Source: Stenogyne calaminthoides (taxonomy: Eukaryota; Streptophyta; Magnoliopsida; Lamiales; Lamiaceae). From it: 64,000 nucleotides of DNA. The DNA is taken from NCBI GenBank assembly GCA_037126765.1, contig JBBCBC010000034.1, positions 20,768,691 to 20,832,690 on the forward strand, read 5' to 3'. This document shows, piece by piece, positions 56,401 through 64,000 of the stretch; position 1 is the first letter of the stretch; each line of letters begins with the position of its first letter. Below the pieces are notes generated by a model. It was not told the origin of the DNA. It worked only from the letters and a program-made list of their open reading frames with translations, and ran no database searches. The position numbers were made by a program, and so were the translations under genes.

Positions 56401-58160
56401 TTCCTTCTTGATGTTCCCCCTTCAATGGTATCCTCAACATTTGAAATGTTAGGTTCAGTTAAATTAGTAAACTCAGGGAACAACAAAACATGAGAAAGGG
56501 AATCATCTACCTCAGGGGAAATTCTATTCAGAACATTGTCAGAGACATTTGTTCCAATTTGGTTGATAGATTCAGAATTTGCCTCAACTGTGACCACATC
56601 TTCATTGGCATCACATACCGAGTGCGAGGCGGTGTATGCATTCGGATTGGTCAACTTTGGAGTGTTGGTTTTCCGAGTCTCACCATCGCCGAGTTCCATC
56701 TGAACTTCTTTTATTCGAGTCCGAGTCACTCAATCATAGGATGTGGCCCGACTTTCTTCTTTTCGTGTTAGGTGGATGATTTATCTTTTCATTTTGGGCT
56801 TAATCTGGTGATCTTCTTAGTCGGTTCTTACGCATCATGTTCTGTTTCTTACGAACACAAGTAGATTCATCAAAAACAACATGAGGTGTTTCTCCACAAT
56901 AAGAGTCCTCTGGTTGTAAACTCGAAAAGCTTTTCTTGACTTGAGAATATCTAAGAATATTCCTTCATCGAGTTACTATCAAATGTTTTTCAAGCGATCT
57001 TTACCATTATTGTGTATGAAACACTTGCAACCAAACACACGAAAAAAAAAAAACAAAGGCTTTCCTTTCATTCCAAAGCTCATAAGGTGTTTTGCCTTGA
57101 CTCTTGGTCAAGATGGATCTATTATGAGAGTAAAGATGCGGTGTTAGCCTTCAAACTTTCAAAATCTTTTAGGAATATCACCATTTATCATTGTCCTTGC
57201 AGCTTCTTTCAAAGTCCTGTTCCTTCTTTCAGCAACACCGTTTTGTTGAGGGGTCCTTGCAGCTGATGTTTCATGTGAAATTCCATTCTTTGAGCAATAA
57301 TCAGATATGATATGATTTATAAACTTCGATTTCTTCACGATCGATTTTGACCACACTTAGATTTTTCTCAATACTGAGCCTTTTCAGTAACTCTGGTAGC
57401 TTTATCTGAGTCTCTTTCTTACTGAGTAAGAATATGACCCAAGTATATCTTGAGTAGTCATCAACTACTACCAATGTGTATTTCCTGCCATTAGTGCTCA
57501 CAGTTGTTATAGGACCAAAGATATCCATATGCAGTAACTGAAGTATTCTTTCAGTAGAAACTTCAACTTTGCTCTTAAATGATGCTTTAACTTGTTTTCC
57601 TTTCTGGCACGCATCACAAATGTGTTCCTTACTGAACACTTCATTAGGCAACCCTCTCACAAGAGCTAATCTTGCAAGCTTGTTCAGGGTTTTGAAATTT
57701 AGGTGATTCATTCTTTTATGCCATAACCAACTGGTATCTGTAAAACTTTTAGCAACTAAACATGTATCTTTAGGAGTTGAACTCCAATCAGCAAGATACA
57801 CATTCACTTTTCTTGTACCCGGTCAAGAATACTTTTACGTGATGTATCATCTTTCACAAAACATAAGTTCTTGGAGAACTCAACATTGAAACCCTTATCA
57901 CAGAATTGACTAATTGACAGCAAGTTATGCTTCAATCCAGATACATATGAAACACCATGGATATAAACTGAGTCGATTTCCAAGGTTCCATATCCTTGAT
58001 CATCATCCTTGGAGTTATCTCAAAAAGTGATCGATGGGCCTCTTTGTTCAACATAGTCTTTGAGCATCTTCTTGAATCTGTCATATATCTTGAGCATCCT
58101 TTGTCAAGATACCATACATCAGGAGCTTTTTCATCTCTACTCATCAGTGCCATGTGATAT
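56304..58160 (-). pseudogene. Element G protease and integrase
   Basis: Protease (57932-58153) reads MALMSRDEKAPDVWYLDKGC followed by SRYMT, again with Lys in the Asp-x-Gly loop as in F. Frame 57301-57807 holds the zinc site LWHKRMNHLNFKTLNKLARL and CDACQKGKQVKASFKSK, then LLHMDIFGPITTVS and VVDDYSRYTWVIFLLSKKET. The frame then degrades before the second catalytic aspartate. The end of the core (ARTPQQNGVAERRNRTLKEA) is in 57159-57356. The linker frame 56304-56729 ends SQIVGDLTEGVKTRR, the SIRE-type joint to RT. Confidence 0.9.
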
Positions 58161-60601
58161 TTAGTCAGTTCAGTGCCCTTGTTTTCCTCCTGAAAAACAG
58201 ATCAATTCTTAGGTACCCAGTTTGTGTAGGGTCCTACAAGGTTAGATGTACCTTTCGGAATCCAAATCGCACGACAACTCTAATCACTTTAGAGTGGCTA
58301 ATTTGTCTTCCATAAACATCAACATATACATCCACTACTCTAGGTGCCTTAGCAGTTTTCTGTATATGTGTGCTAGCTTTAGCATGAACGTGGGCTTTTG
58401 AATTTTTCTTTGGTTGGGGACTTACATTGGATGCTTAGGCTTTTGTGCGGCCGGTCTAAATCTTTGTTGATTTCGGGTTGAGATAATTTTTACCCTTAAG
58501 CAAGTGGGGTTCGGGTTATGCATCTTGAAATCTGGGTCTTTCAAAGATTTGTGGACTTGGTCTCTTTGGTTGAGAATGTCTCTGTTGAGTGTTTTTCATC
58601 ATCGAGGATTCCTCTAATAGTTGATGTGGAGCCTTTCGGGGTTTGCATTCTTAGCCTAAGGCTTTGAAGTACTTACTGAAACTTTCCAATCGGTACGCTT
58701 TCGGGTTTTCTAGCCTTTTCACGAGGTTTGGGCTTTCTAACCCGATCATTCGGTTTCTTTGAGACCATAGGTCCTTTTCCCCTTGTCTACAACCTTGGGC
58801 ATTACTTCCGGTTTGAAGTGTAGGTGCCCTTGGTTTTACAAAGATAGTCTTCTTGCTACTTGATGCAAACATTTAGATGACCTTGTGAGGTTCCCCTGGA
58901 ATGTATCCCAATCCAGATTTTATAGTCACAGATCTCTGGTAACTACGAATTTCATCTATTACATTAGATGCATTATTGATAGAGTTAACTTCTTCTATCT
59001 ACACTATCCTCATGATTACGTAGAGTTTTATGCTTCTCGAGAGGTCATTGAACTTCGATTACGATTAAATTTGAATCTCTTGATTGGATTTCTCTAGCTT
59101 TTTAGTTAGGGACATTATCAACTTCTTTTTCTCGAGAGTTGTACTTTGTAACATCGGTTCATCAAGAGCTCCCATTAATTGAGAAGTGATTTCAATATTG
59201 CTAGAGTCTTTCCATTTTAGATTTTTCGACTTTTCGGTTCTTATTCTACTCTTGAGTTCTATTTAGCGATCCTTGCAAAACAAAGATAGTCCTTCATTGA
59301 TTCTCAAAAGAATCCATCGGTCAAAATGATTGTTTTTAGTGGAACTTGAAAACTCTTGTCTTTGGTGTAGGAAGCGAAAGAAGAAAAAGAAGAATTTACC
59401 TCCTCAATGACCATCGGACGGATGTCATCACTTTTCATTTGTCTCGAGAATATCTCATCGAAGAGCTAGATCCCTCGCCGAGTTTTCTTCTTACGCAACC
59501 ATGGCGCTTTTTGCTAGAGAACTTACGGTCTCTTTTAGTTTGCCTTTCTCTTCTCTCCTTAGCACTCAAATCGGACAATCATCTTTGGAAGTGACCTTTC
59601 TTCGGCAATTATAGCATTTGTTGGTATCATCATCCTGATCATTTTCTTCTTTGGACTTGAAGTCCTTTCTCTTGGATGAAGATCCTTCAGTTTTCAGGTC
59701 TTTCTTCTTCTCTGTTGATCTGTCCTCAGATTTCTTCTGGTACCTGTGGTTTCTGTAATAGTTTTTGTATTTTCCAAATCTACTATTAAGTCTATCAAAC
59801 CTTCTTGCCATCAGTGTTAGCTTTTCCTCAAGCTCGTCGATTTTTTGGCATGGGGTTCTCAGACTCTCTAGTTTCTGGGTTTTATCTTTGGCTTTTAAAG
59901 CCACATTCTTTTCGATGAAGAATCATCTTTGCTGTCAGCCTTTTTGGATTTCTTATCAATTACAAATTCATAGGCCTTCAGCTCAGAGAAGACTTGATGG
60001 TAAGGCATTGAGTTAATATTCTTGGTGTTTTCAATCATCACTGCATGAATATCCCATTTCTTAGACAGACCTCTAAGAATTTTCAATGCCACTTCTCTCT
60101 GTGGGTATTTCTTTCCAAGTGCATTTAGATCATTCATGATCTTTAGTGAATCGACTTTCGGTTTGTCTATTGCTTCACCATCATCCATTTCAAAACTATC
60201 AAATTTTCCAATGCCCTTTGAAAGTTTGCTTTTTTTATATGATCGTGCTTGGCACATAACAGTAGTGTATCCCAAATCTCTTTAGAAGATTACGGTGAGA
60301 GATCATTCCCATCACACCATCATCAAGCATCTTTGTATAGTGTGTCTTTTGCAATGTAGTCTAGATTGACTAACTTTTCTCTCTCCGAGTCGGTTGGTCA
60401 TCGGACTTAGGAAATTCTCGCTCTAGGATCAATTCTCTCATCTTACATTTCCTCCGGGATTTCTCTCTGATGAATTGGAATGGTCCTTGAGAGACCACTC
60501 TCCACATCACGCTCATGTTTGGAATCTGAGATGAACCTACATTCTCGGTCTCCATAGGTCATAGTTCTCCACCGAGAACATGGGAAGTTTTTAGAAGACA
60601 T
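58161..60601 (-). pseudogene. Element G gag
   Basis: The start ATG at 60601 gives MSSKNFPCSRWRTMTYG. Frame 59895-60275 carries the capsid core: KFDSFEMDDGEAIDK, DLNALGKKYPQREVALKIL, RGLSKKWDIHAVMIEN and YHQVFSELKAYEFVI. Frame 59566-59904 has a coiled, Lys/Arg-rich region and the zinc knuckle. There CYNC is followed by a frame slip, so the His and last Cys fall out of register. The slip sits at a CTG/CAG-type position. The remaining gag tail to 58161 has no recognised domain. Confidence 0.85.
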
Positions 60602-60723
60602 TTTTCCGATCTTTTGAAAAATGAAAAGTTTCAAAAACAAATAAGACCGATTCGGATAGACCACAAGTATTTTTGAAAATAAAACTTTTGTCAACACACG
60701 GCCAGTGGTCAAGTTGAACCAAC

Positions 60724-60734
60724 GCTCGATACCA
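60724..60734 (-). promoter_or_regulatory. Primer-binding site of element G, one base short
   Basis: GCTCGATACCA on the plus strand, TGGTATCGAGC in the sense of the element, two bases inside the right LTR. It has the same one-base loss as in F and E. Confidence 0.85.
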
Positions 60735-60736
60735 CT

Positions 60737-62632
60737 TGTTGGTCGGTCAAAACGAGTTTTACACGTGTATGGGGGAATACACGTGTTCGGTGTTTTAAAA
60801 CTTTTTCTTCTTCGAGGTCACTTGGGTCGGATAATCACGAAGATTAAGTTCGAGAAGCACAAATCGCTCGAGTCAAAGTCTCTTGAGGTTGATGATCGAG
60901 TTCAACCGGATACCTCGGATAATCCCAAACCGAGTCCGAGTGTCGAGATCCCGAGTTGCTTGGATTAGATAACTAACTTATGAATCCTCGAGAAAAGAGT
61001 TCGGTTTGGTAACTATCTGTTCTAATTTACTCGGTCGTCTTGAAATGGTTGGCCACTTAGTTTATACTCGTTTTAAGCTTTCTTTGAAAACCTTTCCTTA
61101 ATGAAAATAGTGATTAAGCCGTGATTCACTTATGCAACCCGATTGGATTGATTCCAACCCGAATATCGATTGAAAAGTATGCTTTCAAAAACAAGTCAAT
61201 CTGCGGTTAAGCCACGGATAAGGAAAGCGATAAGGAATACTGACAAGCAATTATAGTGGTTCGAGAGACTCAAGCTCCTACGTCCGCTCTCGCGACTCTT
61301 TGAGAGAAATTCACTATCAACTTCGGGCTTTCGACTACATCGGCGTAGTTTACTTACTCAACTTCGTACGAGTTTTACGATTACTCCGCGTGGTTTACTT
61401 ACTCAACCCGACCTTGAGCTTTCGACTACCCTCGTAGTTTTTTACTCAAACACAAACAAGCTTTCGGATTACCCCCCGTGAGCTTACTAACTTCTCCTCT
61501 AGAGTTTTTACGACTACTCGGCGTGGTTTACTAACTCTTTACAACTCTTTTCTTACCAACAAACACACTCAACTACCTTCTCAAAGGTTAGAGGTTTCTC
61601 GGTTGGTTTCAACTAGGATGAGATATCCTTTACAATGAAGCACAATCTGAAAGGTTAGGATATCTCGACTAAGCTTTGGATATTTCTTATCAAGCTAGAC
61701 TTAGTATAGTGAGCTCTCTTCAATGTAAAAGCACTTGGAAAATTCTAAGTTTTTTTGAGTGCTTTAACTTTTTTGAAAGAATAAGTATGAGCTCTTGAGT
61801 TTGCGTATAAATTTCCGTAACCTTACAATGTAGAGGGTCACCGGTATTCATAGGCATACACCAAGGTCACTTTTGAAAACTATCCGTTGAAGAGATGGCC
61901 GTGAGTTCCCTTTTATGGTGTGTGAAAGCTTGGTATATTTAGGGTTTGAAACTCCCTAACACGTTTTAAGTAATAGCCTTTCATGTAGCCGGTCTTCACT
62001 TTTTGCGATCTGAAACTTTTGTACATCGACATCTTTTCTGCCCGATCTGTCATTTATCGATTGTCGGTATAGTCTGATGTCGTCTTCTCTTTTTGACTTT
62101 TTTGTCTCAGTTTAAAGGTAGACATCTTCAACGGCTCTTTTTGGTTACAAACTCTGAGTTTGATATAACCTTAACAACACTTCTGACTTAGTTCCTTTGT
62201 CTGCATTTGAATGTCTTTGGTAATATCTAACTTTCTAAGGAATCGCGTTTTTCTCAGTATTGCATCCTTCAGATAGATATATTCAGTGTCTCGGAACATT
62301 CAGGTTCATACTGAGCATTCAGTACACTACTGAGTCATCAGTAATTACTGTGCCATCAATATTCTTGATCTTGGTCTTGATCTTGCGTCTTGAGTCTTCG
62401 AGTCTCTTGATTGATCTGCTTTGAATCTTCGTCTTTGAGTCTTGATTACTCGATATATCTCTTGAGTCTTCAGAACCTATCCTGAACTATATCTGCTGAC
62501 TATACATTCTGCAGATAACATCCTGAATATTCTAAACTGAATCCTAACTCAACTATCAAGATCATTCTGAACATGTCATACTCAGGGGTTTTGGGATCTT
62601 AATCAAAATCATATTAAATTCATCTCCCAACA
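60737..62632 (-). repeat. Element G 5' LTR
   Basis: 1896 bp, TGTTGGTCGGTC to CATCTCCCAACA, complete at both ends. The palindromic array lies at about 61320-61535, and the TATA box is changed to TATTCATA near 61853. It is followed by the TACCC target copy and element C's integrase. Confidence 0.93.
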
Positions 62633-62637
62633 TACCC

Positions 62638-63410
62638 CAAAAAAATACATTTGGATGCTCTAGGACTTAGTTTGCTTTTATGAGGTGTGATGTTAGCAGC
62701 ATAAGCCAAACACCCAAAAGGCCTCATCCTCATATAATCAGGTTTCTTGTTGTATAACACTTCATATGGGCTCTTCCATCCCAAAACCGCAGTAGGTAGC
62801 CTGTTGATTATATAAGCAGCTACAAGAATTGAATATGACCAAAAAGATAAAGGAACACTTCCTTGAAACAAAACAGCCCCCTTGCTATCTCCAACAAATG
62901 TCTGTGCTTACGTTCAACAACCCCATTTTGCTGGGGAGTATACACACAAGTAGTCTCATGGACAATCCCTTGACTGGTGAATAAGGATTGACAATCATGT
63001 CCCAAGAACTCGAGACCATTGTCACTTCGGATTCGTTTGACCTTTGCATCGAATTGTCTTTCAACCAAAAGGAAAAATTTCTGAAGAATGGAAAAAACTT
63101 CAGACTTATGTTGCTTTAGAAACACCCAAGTAGCTCGACTGTGATCATCAACAATGGTGAAAAAATAAGAGGTATTTGTAAGGGATTTATCTTTACAAGG
63201 CCCCCAGATATCAATATGAAGCAACTCAAAACGTTGAGTAGATTGAATATCACTATTACCAAAAGGAACTCTGTGATGTTTTGCCTTGAAACAGATATCA
63301 CAAGAGAAAACATCAGTGGCAGCCTTGCCATTACAATCCTTTTTGAGAAAATCGAAATGCTTCAAAGTAGATACAGAAGCATGGCCCAATGTTTGAGTGC
63401 CAAGAAACAA
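62638..63410 (-). pseudogene. Element C integrase (5' piece)
   Basis: Minus-strand frame 62820-63410 has the second zinc pair CDICFKAKHHRVPF and the catalytic core: LLHIDIWGP, TIVDDHSRATWVFL, RSDNGLEFLG and PQQNGVVERKHRHLLE, so the D,D-35-E residues are all present. A frameshift near 62850 moves to the frame 62620-62871 with LVAAYIINRLPT, SPYEVLYNKKPDY and CIFLGY. The insertion of G cuts directly after CIFLGY. Integrase would splice the element DNA into the host chromosome. Confidence 0.92.
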
Positions 63411-64000
63411 AAGACAGATTACAAGGAAAACAAGTCTTATTACTATCCATGGAGGACTTTAAAATGTAGAGATTCCCCTTTAAAGCTCCAATGCCCAAGC
63501 ATCTGTCAGTCTGATGGTCCTGTATGTAGCAACAAGTAGAAGAAAATAGACATCTAACATCATTGGAAGAGCACAACTGAGTGACTGACAGTAAGTTATA
63601 CTTGAAAGAAGGTATGTATAGAACATCTGTCAAGATAATATCCACTGATATATGAACATCACCAATCAAGTCAACATGTTTGAGACTCCCATCAGGCAAA
63701 CAAACTGTGACACTCGTAGGAAGAGAAGACAAATTCCTCATAACAGCCTTATTATTGCACATATGCCTACTAGCCCCGGTATCAATTACCTAATCATTAT
63801 TACTCAACTCAGTAGACAAAGAAAGAGCATAAGTAAAAGTAGTGTCAAAATTTTTACCTGCAAAACTGACAAACTGAGCAAAAACCTGATGAGGAGCAGG
63901 GCTCACATCTTTTCCCTTCATGAACTTAGTCATCTCCTGTAGATGCTGAAGAATAGCACTATATTCAGATCCCTTGTCAGATTTTCTAGAATCAGAACCC
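63331..64000 (-). pseudogene. Element C protease, GAG-pre-integrase and gag end
   Basis: On the minus strand the protease site VIDTGASRHMCNNK is preceded by a TAG where copia proteases normally have tryptophan, so one nonsense change interrupts gag-pol just before the Asp-Thr-Gly. The protein continues with LPDGSLKHVDLIGDVHI, DVLYIPSFKYNLLSV and the GAG-pre-integrase region to LSFVSWHS. There a frameshift splits the first half of the zinc site (SWHS) from the second (TLGHASVSTLKHF in the next frame). The remaining 200 bases to the window edge are gag C-terminal sequence without a visible zinc knuckle. Confidence 0.88.

Larger units (their letters stand above)
42950..62632 (-). mobile_element. 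Element G: SIRE-like Ty1/copia retrotransposon, host of element E
   Basis: A minus-strand sister copy of element F. Its left (3') LTR consists of nine bases at 42950-42958 plus 48413-50308; the internal region is 50309-60736; the right (5') LTR is 60737-62632. TACCC flanks the whole. Element E is inserted in the left LTR. Domain order and the extra third frame are as in F. Some parts, such as 57301-57807, are much better preserved than in F. Confidence 0.93.
20502..64000 (-). mobile_element. Element C: Ty1/copia retrotransposon in three pieces, continues beyond window
   Basis: A minus-strand copia element split by element D (21492-41819) and element G (42950-62632). The pieces are 20502-21491 (3' LTR, RNase H), 41820-42949 (RT) and 62633-64000 (integrase, protease, gag end). 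At both junctions removal of the insert and one target copy (ATCAC, TACCC) rejoins the copia reading frame. The first joint lies between the LQEGDGD and PLPFPDRYRRLVGRL segments. The second lies between the KCIFLGY and SGKKGYQLYDL segments of the integrase C-terminal region. The 5' LTR and gag start lie beyond 64000. Confidence 0.93.

Noticed and set aside
1..64000. CRISPR arrays, tRNA or rRNA genes, bacterial operons, host protein genes
   Set aside because: None seen. All repeats belong to LTRs or leaders, and all recognisable proteins are retrotransposon domains.

Overview
This is plant (angiosperm) nuclear DNA made almost entirely of nested LTR retrotransposons. The evidence is several Ty1/copia and Ty3/gypsy polyproteins, initiator-Met-tRNA primer sites, long AT-rich LTRs and 5-bp target duplications. 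I see no intact host gene, tRNA, rRNA or bacterial-style operon. Elements are labelled A-G here for reference.

Left block. Copia element A (minus strand, 419-18943) has a decayed gag-PR-IN-RT-RH. Its 3' LTR is split by copia element B (plus strand, 1568-10807), which has two nearly full LTRs of about 1.96 kb and a pol broken by few lesions. Between A and the next element lies about 1.6 kb of AT-rich intergenic DNA (18944-20501), possibly with an old MITE.

Right block. Copia element C (minus strand) starts near 20502 and runs off the window at 64000. It is cut into three pieces by two insertions. The first is the gypsy (chromovirus-like) element D (plus strand, 21492-41819, target duplication ATCAC), itself interrupted in RNase H by the SIRE-like copia element F (minus, 24892-39393). 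The second is a sister copy of F, element G (minus, 42950-62632, target duplication TACCC), whose left LTR is interrupted nine bases from its end by element E (42959-48412, target duplication GGTCC). The order of events is therefore C, then D, then F; and C, then G, then E.

Most unusual content. E is a coding-free element made of three LTRs of about 1.7 kb alternating with two internal segments of only 134 and 143 bp. Those segments hold little more than a primer-binding site, a leader and a polypurine tract, and they resemble the ends of the F/G internal region, so E looks like a non-autonomous partner of F/G. F and G each carry a third open reading frame of about 3.5 kb downstream of RNase H. 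D's pol frame runs through into its own 3' LTR and ends in 15-residue tandem repeats. Copies of F, G and E differ from one another in a striking way at CTG/CAG sites, which probably reflects consensus error at CHG-methylated cytosines rather than biology; this should be settled before any frameshift in those copies is interpreted.
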